From Deltaproteobacteria bacterium (lineage in GTDB: Bacteria > Desulfobacterota > Desulfobacteria > Desulfobacterales > UBA5852), in the NCBI GenBank assembly GCA_020444045.1, contig JAHLLS010000003.1:1-64000 (forward strand): a stretch of DNA of 64,000 bases, written 5' to 3'. The notes below the pieces were generated by a model. The model was not told the origin of the DNA. It was given only the letters and a program-made list of their open reading frames with translations, and did no database searches. The position numbers and the translations under genes are program-made. Positions 54,438-62,615 of the stretch are shown piece after piece; the first letter of the stretch is position 1; every line of letters begins with the position of its first letter.

Positions 54438-57065
54438 ATGTTAAGACGTGTTGCCTGGTTGGTCTTGATCATTCTGATGGTGATGGCGTTACCATGCTAT
54501 GCCCAAGGTGAAACGCGCGTGATGGTTTTACCGTTCGAAGTGAATGCGCTGCAGGATTTGACCTATCTTCAAGCGGAAGTTCCCAAAATCATAGTAAAAA
54601 ACCTGGCGGCGGAAGGGGCTGTGATTGTCGAGCCTCCGATCCAGTCGGTTTTAACAGATCCCATTCAGATTCGTGAAATGGGGGTTGAATATGGCGTTGA
54701 TTTCATCATCTGGGGAAGTTTGACATGGATCGATCAGCAATTTAGCATCGATCTGCGTGTATTATCGCTCAACGATGACACACCTGTTGAAACCCTCACC
54801 GTGGAAGGACAGGGGATCGAAACGCTTTCCGGTAAAATTGCTGACGTATCGCAGGAATTGACGGTTAAACTATTTGACTTGGTCGCGGTTGTGGACATCC
54901 GGATCGAAGGCAATGAACGAATTGAAACAGCTGCCATTCTGCCCAACATCAGTACCAAAGTGGGCGACACGTTTATTCCGAAAACCATTTCCGAAGATCT
55001 CAAAGCTGTCTATAACATGGGATACTTTAATGACGTCCGGGTAACAGCAACGGATGTCGAAGAGGGTAAGATCGTCACTTTCCAGGTGAAGGAAAAACCA
55101 ACCATTTTAGGCATTGGCATCAGCGGCAACACCGTTTTCGATGACGAAGAAATTCAGGAAAATATTACCATCAAACCGGGTTCCGTTCTGAATCAGGCCC
55201 GTATTCAGATCAATGCTCAGGTTATTGCGGATTTATATAAGGAAAAAAACTATCACAACGCCAAGGTCGATTATGAAATCAATTCGGTTGATAATAACCA
55301 GGCCAATGTAGAATTCATCATCACGGAAGGGGAGGAAATCAGCATCGAATCCATCCGTTTCGTGGGAAATAAAGCGTTTGATGAAGATGATCTCAAAGAC
55401 ATCATGCGCACCAAGGAAAAGAACTGGCTGTCCTGGATAACCGGTTCCGGCGAATTGGATCTGGAAAAGCTCAACCAGGACATTATCTCCATTTCTTCTT
55501 TTTATCAGAATAATGGCTTCATTAATATCAAAGTGTCCGACCCGGGGGTTGTTTTTAAAGAAGATGAAATCGAAATTACCATCAAAGTCTCTGAAGGCGA
55601 TCGTTATAAAGTTGGCCAGGTGGACATTGAAGGGGATTTGATCAAACCCAAGGAAGCCCTGCTCGATGAATTGAAAATAGCGAGTGAAGAATATTTTAAT
55701 AGGAGCTTGCTTGAAAAAGATGTTCTCCACTTGACCGATGTTTACGGCGATGAAGGATATGCCTATGCCGGTGTCACCCCTCGCACAATGCCTGATCCGA
55801 GAACACTGACGGTGGATGTGACCTATGCCATTCAAAAGCAGCAGCTCGTTTATTTTGACGAAATCATCATCGGTGGCAACACCATCACCAGAGACAAAGT
55901 GATCCGACGTGAACTCAAGGTCTTCGAGCAGGATCTCTACAACCGGACCAAACTCAAGAATAGCATCCAGCGGCTGCATGGTCTCGGTTATTTTGAAGAC
56001 GTCAAGGTCAACACCTTGAGGGGCGACACCGATGATCAAATGATTCTCAAAATCGATGTGACGGAGAAACCCACGGGTCAGCTGACCTTTGGTGGTGGTT
56101 TCGGGAGTGAAGATGGACTTTTCGGCGTGCTTTCGGTGGACGAGAAGAATCTCTGGGGGCTCGGCCACATGGCGAAGGCATCCATCAATTTAGGCGGCCA
56201 ATCCACACGGTTCGACGTTACCTACACGGATCCATGGTTGTTTGATATTCCCTTGACCGGTTGGATCAATATCTACAAGTGGGACAGGGAATGGGATGAT
56301 TATGGCTATGACAAAGACAGTTACGGGATCAGATTTGGGATAAGCTATCCCATACTCCAACGCACACGTCTTTCCTTGTCCTATCTTTGGGATAACTCGG
56401 ATATTATTATCACGGATATTTCGAAAGCTTCTACCAACATTATAGAACTTAGGGGTGAAAATATCACGAGCAGTGTGACCGTCAGCTTGCGATATGACTC
56501 TCGCAATCGGGCATTCAACACAACCCAAGGGTCGACCAGCGGAATTGAGGTAAAATATGCGGGACTTGGGGGGGATTTTGATTTCACCAAATACGGGGGG
56601 GAAACGGCCTGGTACTGGCCGTTGTTCTGGAAGCTTGTCGGGATGACCCGTCTCCAGGGGGGGTATATAACAGGTGACGACGTCCCGGAATATGAAAAAT
56701 TCTTTATCGGTGGGATCAACACCATTCGCGGTGTTGATAAAGACGACATCAGTCAGCGCGAATTTCCAAATGATCCTAATTCGGCGCTGATCGGAGGCGA
56801 CAAATATGCTGTTTTTAACGCCGAATTGAGCTTTCCCATCGGGGAAGAAATGGGGCTTTACGGGGTCGTATTTTACGATACAGGAAATGAGTGGGAAGAG
56901 GGGGAAACCCCTGATTTTGGGGTTTTGGTAAGTACGGCCGGAGGCGGTTTGCGCTGGCAATCGCCTTTCGGTGCTTTGCGATTGGAATACGGGTTTGTCA
57001 TCGATGCGGCGGATACACAGGCATCCGGTGGGAAATTAGAATTTACGATGGGTTCGACTTTCTGA
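54438..57065 (+). CDS. bamA: Outer-membrane protein assembly factor BamA with extra N-terminal domain
   Basis: The 875-residue precursor has a signal peptide (MLRRVAWLVLIILMVMALPCYA). Residues about 25-150 form a TolB-N/FlgO-like domain (TRVMVLPFEVNALQDL, MGVEYGVDFIIWGSL). Then come five POTRA domains starting near VDIRIEGNERIETAAILPNI and repeating with ISGNTVFDDEEI, IRFVGNKAFDEDDL and IGGNTITRDKVIRREL. The C-terminal 16-strand barrel holds the IRGVD lid motif (GGINTIRGVDKDD) and a final aromatic (TMGSTF). It inserts beta-barrel proteins into the outer membrane. It is followed by skp/ompH, as usual. Confidence 0.95.
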   Translation: MLRRVAWLVLIILMVMALPCYAQGETRVMVLPFEVNALQDLTYLQAEVPKIIVKNLAAEGAVIVEPPIQSVLTDPIQIREMGVEYGVDFIIWGSLTWIDQQFSIDLRVLSLNDDTPVETLTVEGQGIETLSGKIADVSQELTVKLFDLVAVVDIRIEGNERIETAAILPNISTKVGDTFIPKTISEDLKAVYNMGYFNDVRVTATDVEEGKIVTFQVKEKPTILGIGISGNTVFDDEEIQENITIKPGSVLNQARIQINAQVIADLYKEKNYHNAKVDYEINSVDNNQANVEFIITEGEEISIESIRFVGNKAFDEDDLKDIMRTKEKNWLSWITGSGELDLEKLNQDIISISSFYQNNGFINIKVSDPGVVFKEDEIEITIKVSEGDRYKVGQVDIEGDLIKPKEALLDELKIASEEYFNRSLLEKDVLHLTDVYGDEGYAYAGVTPRTMPDPRTLTVDVTYAIQKQQLVYFDEIIIGGNTITRDKVIRRELKVFEQDLYNRTKLKNSIQRLHGLGYFEDVKVNTLRGDTDDQMILKIDVTEKPTGQLTFGGGFGSEDGLFGVLSVDEKNLWGLGHMAKASINLGGQSTRFDVTYTDPWLFDIPLTGWINIYKWDREWDDYGYDKDSYGIRFGISYPILQRTRLSLSYLWDNSDIIITDISKASTNIIELRGENITSSVTVSLRYDSRNRAFNTTQGSTSGIEVKYAGLGGDFDFTKYGGETAWYWPLFWKLVGMTRLQGGYITGDDVPEYEKFFIGGINTIRGVDKDDISQREFPNDPNSALIGGDKYAVFNAELSFPIGEEMGLYGVVFYDTGNEWEEGETPDFGVLVSTAGGGLRWQSPFGALRLEYGFVIDAADTQASGGKLEFTMGSTF

Positions 57066-57154
57066 AGCTTGAGATCATTCATCAGTAGTATTGGGAAGGC
57101 TATTATTTCATCGGTGATTTCCACTAAATATGGAAAATTTAAAAGATAGGGGGA

Positions 57155-57682
57155 ATGATGCGGCAATTCAAGTCTGTTTATATGGTTGTTTTGATGATCG
57201 TACTGGGTTTGGCGGTTTGTTCTCAGGCCGCGGAAATGAAAGTCGGCATCATCGATTTTCAGGAAGTGGTGGAGAAATCCCAACCCGGCCAGAAAATAGA
57301 AGCTGAACTGAAAAAAGAAGGCGAACGGATGGAAGCCGAACTCACCAAGGATAAAGATGAGTTGACCGCACTGAAAGAAAAACTGGAACGCGAAGCCATG
57401 GTGATGAGCCGGGAAGCCCGTGAGGAAAAAGAAATCGAGTTCCGGGTAAAAGCCCGCAATTTGCAGGAGAAGGAGAAACAATACCGGAATGAGTTTGTGG
57501 GGAAACAGCGCCAGGAAGTCGATAAATTGCGGACGGTGGTGCTTGAGATTGCCCAAGAGATAGGCAAAAAAGAGGGCTTTACGCTGGTGCTCAGCAAGGT
57601 CGGGGTACTCTATCATGATGCTTCCGCCGATTTGACCGACAAAGTGGTCCAATTGCTGAACCAGCGCATGGCTGGAAAATAG
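57155..57682 (+). CDS. skp: Periplasmic chaperone OmpH/Skp
   Basis: The 175-residue precursor has a signal peptide (MMRQFKSVYMVVLMIVLGLAVCSQA). The mature start MKVGIIDFQEVVEKSQPGQK is that of Skp/OmpH. A long charged coiled coil follows (about residues 50-135), and the chain ends VVQLLNQRM. Skp trimers hold unfolded outer-membrane proteins for BamA. It lies between bamA and lpxD, the common order. A repeat element follows its stop. Confidence 0.93.
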   Translation: MMRQFKSVYMVVLMIVLGLAVCSQAAEMKVGIIDFQEVVEKSQPGQKIEAELKKEGERMEAELTKDKDELTALKEKLEREAMVMSREAREEKEIEFRVKARNLQEKEKQYRNEFVGKQRQEVDKLRTVVLEIAQEIGKKEGFTLVLSKVGVLYHDASADLTDKVVQLLNQRMAGK

Positions 57683-57763
57683 TTTTATGTTGGCTGGACG
57701 AAGTGTTGCCTTTCTACAGAGGTGGCCATGAAATGATGATGGAATCGTAAAATGTCCTTAAAC

Positions 57764-57832
57764 CGTCACTCCCGCGAAGGCGGGAGTCCATAACCCAATG
57801 AAATAAGATTCCCGCCTGCGCGGGGATGACAA
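57764..57832. repeat. Intergenic REP-type palindrome pair
   Basis: CGTCACTCCCGCGAAGGCGGGAGTCC is followed 26 bp later by ATTCCCGCCTGCGCGGGGATGAC. Both are variants of a 'GTCATTCCCGCGxxGGCGGGAATC' theme that recurs between genes in many proteobacteria. The two copies are in inverted arrangement between skp and lpxD. Confidence 0.7.
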
Positions 57833-57919
57833 AAAGATTATTTCAGCGACTTATTACGAAATCATCAAATGATGGGAAAGCTTCCTTTGTAAGGATAATC
57901 TACTCGGGAGACGATCCGA

Positions 57920-58957
57920 ATGGAGAAGACGCTGGCGGAATTGGCCGAATGGGTAGGTGGATGTTTTAGCGGTGATGGGCGGCAAGTGATTTCAGATGCC
58001 GCACCCTTTGAAGACGCCGGCCCCGAGGCGATTACATTGGCACGTTCGGCCAAATACCTGCGTCGGATAAATCACAGTAAGGCCGGCGCTATCATTGTCC
58101 CCGAGGGATTTGAACAGACGGGTTTGAACTTGTTGCAATCGACCAATCCCTATGCGGTATTCGCACGTATTCTGGCACTCTTTCACCCGGCGGAACAATT
58201 GCCGGGCGGGATCCACCCATCTGTCGTCATCGGGGAAGGTACCCAATGTGAGCCCGATGCCGCCATCGGCGCTATGACCGTCATCGGAAACCATGTGCGC
58301 ATCGGGAAACGGGCCACCATCTATCCCGGTGTCGTGATTGGCGACAATGTCACCATTGGTGACGATGTGCGCCTCTACCCCCGTGTGACGGTGCTTGAAA
58401 GATGTCGCCTGGGACATCGGGTCATTATTCAGGCGGGATCCGTGATCGGCAGCGATGGTTTTGGATTCGCACCGGACGGGGACATTTATCACAAAATTCC
58501 CCACACCGGCATTGTTCAGATCGACGATGATGTGGAAATCGGCGCTGGGAATACCATCGATCGCGGCACTTTCGGAATGACGCACATCCAAAAAGGCGTA
58601 AAGACCGACAATCTGGTCCATATCGCGCACAATGTCACCGTGGGGGAAAACACCCTCCTGGTGGCCCAGGTGGGCATATCCGGGAGCACGACCATTGGAC
58701 GCCACGTGGTTTTAGCCGGCCAGGTCGGGGTGGCGGGGCATATCCACATCGGCGATCATGTCATGGTGGCGGGACAATCCGGTATCGCCAGTGATGTGCC
58801 GGCAGGCCAAATTCTTTCCGGGTCGATAGCGATGCCCCACAAAACATGGCTCAGAGTGCAGCGGACAATTCCGCGCCTGCCGGAATTACGTAAACAGGTT
58901 TCCGCCTTGGAGAAACGGTTGCGATCTCTTGAAAACGGGGAAAATGATCAGTCATAG
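57920..58957 (+). CDS. lpxD: UDP-3-O-acylglucosamine N-acyltransferase
   Basis: The 345-residue protein has a uridine-binding N-terminal domain (residues 1-100, with DAAPFEDAGPEAITLARSAKYL). About ten hexapeptide coils of a left-handed beta helix follow, including LVHIAHNVTVGENTLLVAQVGISGS with the catalytic histidine, and a helical C-terminal tail. It catalyses the second acylation of lipid A synthesis. It lies in order before fabZ and lpxA. Confidence 0.95.
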   Translation: MEKTLAELAEWVGGCFSGDGRQVISDAAPFEDAGPEAITLARSAKYLRRINHSKAGAIIVPEGFEQTGLNLLQSTNPYAVFARILALFHPAEQLPGGIHPSVVIGEGTQCEPDAAIGAMTVIGNHVRIGKRATIYPGVVIGDNVTIGDDVRLYPRVTVLERCRLGHRVIIQAGSVIGSDGFGFAPDGDIYHKIPHTGIVQIDDDVEIGAGNTIDRGTFGMTHIQKGVKTDNLVHIAHNVTVGENTLLVAQVGISGSTTIGRHVVLAGQVGVAGHIHIGDHVMVAGQSGIASDVPAGQILSGSIAMPHKTWLRVQRTIPRLPELRKQVSALEKRLRSLENGENDQS

Positions 58958-59036
58958 TGTTCCGAGGCATTGTTACACACCGGCCAACCGATCACGAGTG
59001 GTTCGAAATCTTGACCACAGTAAAGAGACATAGGGT

Positions 59037-59489
59037 ATGATTATGGATGCCATTATGCAAATAAGCGAGATCATGGAAAACCTGCCGCATCGCTATCCGT
59101 TTGTCATGGTGGATCGTGTGGTGGAATTAGAACCGGGGCATCGGATTGTCACCTTGAAAAATGTTACGATCAATGAACCTTTCTTCCAGGGGCATTTTCC
59201 CGGCAACCCCATCATGCCCGGTGTACTGATTTTGGAGGCCATGGCCCAATCGGCCGGCGTATTGACGTTTGAATCCCTGCCGCCCGAAAGACGCAACATC
59301 CTTGTGTATTTCATGGGAATTGACCGTGCCCGGTTTCGTCGCATGGTATTGCCCGGCGATCAGCTGGTGATCGAAATAATTCTGAAAAGGCTCAAAACAA
59401 GAGCTGTCAAAGCTACCGGCCAGGCCCGTGTCGACGGGGAACTGGCGGTCGAGGCAGAATTGATGGCGTCGATTGGAGAAAAAGAATGA
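59037..59489 (+). CDS. fabZ: 3-hydroxyacyl-ACP dehydratase
   Basis: The 150-residue hot-dog protein has the LPHRYPFVMVDRVVELEPG start, the catalytic histidine in FFQGHFPGNPIMPGVLILEAMAQSAGV and the glutamate of LEAMAQ. The upper part is longer by a few residues at the start (MIMDAIM), where the second or third ATG could also be used. It dehydrates 3-hydroxyacyl-ACP in fatty acid elongation, supplying the lipid A acyl donor pool. Its stop overlaps the lpxA start by ATGA. Confidence 0.95.
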   Translation: MIMDAIMQISEIMENLPHRYPFVMVDRVVELEPGHRIVTLKNVTINEPFFQGHFPGNPIMPGVLILEAMAQSAGVLTFESLPPERRNILVYFMGIDRARFRRMVLPGDQLVIEIILKRLKTRAVKATGQARVDGELAVEAELMASIGEKE

Positions 59490-60256
59490 TTCACCCCACA
59501 GCCCTCATCAGCCCCAAAGCTGAAATTGATTCTGGTGTGAGCATCGGTCCGTACACGATTATTGGCGATCAAGTGAAAATCGGTGCCGATGCGGTCATTG
59601 GACCGCATGTCACCATCGATCCTTTTGTGGAAATTGGTCCGGAGTGCCATATTTTTCAATTTGCCTCGATCGGTGCTTTACCCCAGGCCATCAAATTCGA
59701 AGGTGAAGAAACCCATGTCAAGATAGGCCGCAAAACCATCGTGCGTGAATTTGCCACGATTAATCGCGGCACTGGATTTGGTGGCGGCATTACCGAGGTT
59801 GGCGAAGAAAATCTTTTAATGGCCTATACGCATATTGCCCATGATTGCAAAACCGGGCGGGGGGTTATCCTGGCGAACAATGCGACTTTGGCGGGTCATA
59901 TTACCATTGAAGACTACGTTACCATTGGCGGTTTGACCGCCTTGCATCAATTTGTGCGGGTTGGCAAACATGCCTATATTGGCGGTAAATCAGCCGTTGT
60001 CAAAGATGTCCCTCCCTTTGTCATTGCGGCGGGCGATCGGGCGAAGCTGCATGGCCTGAACCGCGTGGGGTTAAAGCGGCATGGCTTTTCCGACGATGCC
60101 TTGGCGATGCTGAAGAAGACCTATCGCTTGATATTCCGCATCGGCCTGACACTCAATGAGGCGATTGAGCGGGTGCGCGCCGAAGTCGGTCAGACGCCGG
60201 AAGTCGATTATTTTCTCGCCTTTATCCAGAAGTCCGAACGGGGGATGACCCGTTAA
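59486..60256 (+). CDS. lpxA: UDP-N-acetylglucosamine acyltransferase
   Basis: The 256-residue protein starts IHPTALISPKAEIDSGVSIGPYTIIG and forms a left-handed beta helix of hexapeptide repeats. YTHIAHDCKTG carries the catalytic histidine and LHGLNRVGLKRHGFSDDALAML starts the helical C-terminus. It transfers a 3-hydroxyacyl chain to the sugar nucleotide as the first step of lipid A synthesis. Whether it uses UDP-GlcNAc or the 3-amino sugar made by the GnnA/GnnB route cannot be told from this reading. Confidence 0.95.
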   Translation: MIHPTALISPKAEIDSGVSIGPYTIIGDQVKIGADAVIGPHVTIDPFVEIGPECHIFQFASIGALPQAIKFEGEETHVKIGRKTIVREFATINRGTGFGGGITEVGEENLLMAYTHIAHDCKTGRGVILANNATLAGHITIEDYVTIGGLTALHQFVRVGKHAYIGGKSAVVKDVPPFVIAAGDRAKLHGLNRVGLKRHGFSDDALAMLKKTYRLIFRIGLTLNEAIERVRAEVGQTPEVDYFLAFIQKSERGMTR

Positions 60257-60474
60257 ATCGAACGGTATCGTCGGCCGGCGGTCAATCGTTCGGTCCTGTG
60301 ATCGTCAGTTTGTATGGAAATTTTGATAAACGACTGATGGATCAACGCCGGTTGTGTTGTCGGTGCGCACGCGACGTGATCGAATCACAGCGGGTCAAAT
60401 CGGCTGGCCTGCGCCAATAATTCATGTGATGCAACAAGGGAGATCGGTATCCCCTGTTAGGAATAAGACGCCTT

Positions 60475-61452
60475 ATGCAATCGAATGAATGCCTGACAAA
60501 ACCGCGTGTCGCTGTGATCGGTGCAGGATACCTGGGGCAGTACCATGCTGAAAAATACGCCGCCATGGATGTCGCAGAGTTGATTGGTGTTGTGGACACC
60601 GACAGGGAACGCGCGGCTGAAATAGCCCACCGCCATAACACAAAGGCCTTTACTGATTTTCGAGCATTGTTTGGCCAAGTGGATGCCGTCAGTATCGTCA
60701 CACCGACGCCGCTTCATTTTGAGATCGGACGGGCGATGTTGAATGCCGGTATCCATATCTTGATTGAAAAGCCCATTACCACGAGTCTGGAAGAAGCGCG
60801 GACTCTGATTGATCTTGCGGAATCAAAGCATCTGGTTTTACAGGTGGGGCACCTTGAACGTTTCAACCCGGCTGTGGTGGCTGTCCAGGATCGTATCAAC
60901 AAGCCCATGTTTATCGAAGCCCACCGCTTGAGTGTTTATAAGGGACGATCGACCGATGTCAGTGTGGTGCTCGACCTCATGATCCACGACATCGATATCA
61001 TCCTCAATTTTGTTGGTTCGGAGGTTGAAAGTATCCACGCCTCCGGCGCCGCGGTGGTGTCGGATCACTGTGATATCGCCAATGCCCGCATTGCATTTAA
61101 AACCGGATGCGTAGCCAATATCACGGCGAGCCGCATATCCACAAAGAGCCAGCGTAAAATTCGCTTGTTCCAGAAGAACGGATACATTGCCGTTGATTTT
61201 GCCAAACGCGAAATTATGCATATCGAACAGACCAACATTCCCAATGATGCCTTGATTCCGGGGATGGAAGTGCATCAGTCCTGTTTCCCTGAAGGGGATG
61301 CACTGGAAGCGGAATTGCGCTCCTTTGCGGCTGCGGTTACGGCCTGCCATGCGCCGGTCGTGACGGGACGTATGGGGTATCAAGCCCTGGCAGTCGCACT
61401 CGATGTAATGGACCAAATTGACACGGCTGCGCGTCGTTTTGGTGAGTTCTAA
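60475..61452 (+). CDS. Gfo/Idh/MocA-family oxidoreductase, GnnA-like by context
   Basis: The 325-residue protein has a Rossmann start (VAVIGAGYLGQYHAEKYAAM), EKPIT near residue 100 and the HDIDIILNF segment of the substrate domain. Between lpxA and lpxB its position equals that of gnnA in Acidithiobacillus ferrooxidans, where GnnA oxidises UDP-GlcNAc for the 2,3-diamino sugar of lipid A. The partner aminotransferase GnnB is not next to it. A general lipid A-linked dehydrogenase role is inferred from position only. A 218-bp gap separates it from lpxA, and lpxB follows 1 bp after its stop. Confidence 0.85.
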   Translation: MQSNECLTKPRVAVIGAGYLGQYHAEKYAAMDVAELIGVVDTDRERAAEIAHRHNTKAFTDFRALFGQVDAVSIVTPTPLHFEIGRAMLNAGIHILIEKPITTSLEEARTLIDLAESKHLVLQVGHLERFNPAVVAVQDRINKPMFIEAHRLSVYKGRSTDVSVVLDLMIHDIDIILNFVGSEVESIHASGAAVVSDHCDIANARIAFKTGCVANITASRISTKSQRKIRLFQKNGYIAVDFAKREIMHIEQTNIPNDALIPGMEVHQSCFPEGDALEAELRSFAAAVTACHAPVVTGRMGYQALAVALDVMDQIDTAARRFGEF

Positions 61453-61453
61453 A

Positions 61454-62602
61454 ATGCGCCAAAAAATTATGATGGTCTCGGGCGAGGCCTCCGGTGATAT
61501 GCATGGGGCCAAACTGGCCGAATCGCTCTATGCGCAGGGCAACCCGATCGAAATCTTCGGCATTGGTGGGAGACAGATGCGATCGGCAGGGGTGCGAATC
61601 GAAGTCGACGCGCATCGATTGGCCGTGGTGGGCATTACAGAGGTTTTGGCCAAACTGCCGCAAATTCTGGATGGCATGCGCACTGCCAAACGATTGGTCG
61701 CGGATGAAAAACCGGACCTCTTGATTTTGATCGATTTCCCGGATTTCAATTTACACTTGGCGGCGTTCGCAAAAAAACATGCCATTGCGGTGCTGTATTA
61801 CATCAGTCCGCAGATCTGGGCCTGGCGCCAGGGACGAGTCAAAAAAATACGCCGTCTTGTGGATCATATGGCCGTTATTCTGCCATTTGAAGAAACATTC
61901 TACCGGCAGCACGGGGTCCCGGTAACGTTTGTTGGCCACCCCCTCATGGATCATCACCATGCACCTCATGGTCGACGCGAGCGCGCCACCGGAGAAAAGG
62001 CTGTCACAATTGGGCTCTTGCCAGGTTCGCGGGACAGTGAAATCAAAAAGCTCCTGCCCCTGATGCTGTCGGCGGCCAAGTTGATTGGCCAGCGGGAAAA
62101 TGTGCGGTTTATGCTTTCCCAGGCTCCGAGCGTCAGTCCAAGCCTCATGTATCGTTTGACCAAAGAATGGGGTTTTGCCGGCGAGATTATCAACAGCACG
62201 ACAGACGAGCTTCTAAGGCAAGCCACGCTTGTTATTGTCGCTTCCGGCACCACGACGCTTGAGGCGGCCATTCATCAAACACCGATGATTATCGTTTATC
62301 GGGTGTCCCCATTGAGCTATCAACTGGGTAAGGCCTTGATCAAAGTGCCGCACATCGGCCTGGTGAATCTGATTGCCGGCAAACGCCTTGCACCCGAATT
62401 GATCCAGCATGATGCGTCACCTGAACAAATTGCGCGACAGGCGCTTGACCTGTTGGCCGACCCGGAAAAATTGAGCAAGATGGAAGACGGGTTGGCTGAA
62501 GTGACCCGACGTCTGGGTAAGCCCGGGGCTTCTGACGCGGTGGCTAAAATTGCCTTGGAGTTAATCAGCGGACCGAATTCATCCCATTGCACTTTTGGCT
62601 GA
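61454..62602 (+). CDS. lpxB: Lipid A disaccharide synthase
   Basis: The frame opens at 61418 inside the oxidoreductase, but the start is the ATG at 61454, one base past its stop. GGTGAG lies eight bases upstream and the product has 382 residues. The GT-B enzyme shows GEASGDMHGAKL, IDFPDFNLHLA, YYISPQIWAW, FVGHPLMD, LLPGSRDSEI and ASGTTTLEAAI, all LpxB landmarks. It joins lipid X and UDP-diacylglucosamine to the lipid A disaccharide at the inner membrane. Confidence 0.96.
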   Translation: MRQKIMMVSGEASGDMHGAKLAESLYAQGNPIEIFGIGGRQMRSAGVRIEVDAHRLAVVGITEVLAKLPQILDGMRTAKRLVADEKPDLLILIDFPDFNLHLAAFAKKHAIAVLYYISPQIWAWRQGRVKKIRRLVDHMAVILPFEETFYRQHGVPVTFVGHPLMDHHHAPHGRRERATGEKAVTIGLLPGSRDSEIKKLLPLMLSAAKLIGQRENVRFMLSQAPSVSPSLMYRLTKEWGFAGEIINSTTDELLRQATLVIVASGTTTLEAAIHQTPMIIVYRVSPLSYQLGKALIKVPHIGLVNLIAGKRLAPELIQHDASPEQIARQALDLLADPEKLSKMEDGLAEVTRRLGKPGASDAVAKIALELISGPNSSHCTFG

Positions 62603-62615
62603 ATTAGGAATTTCC

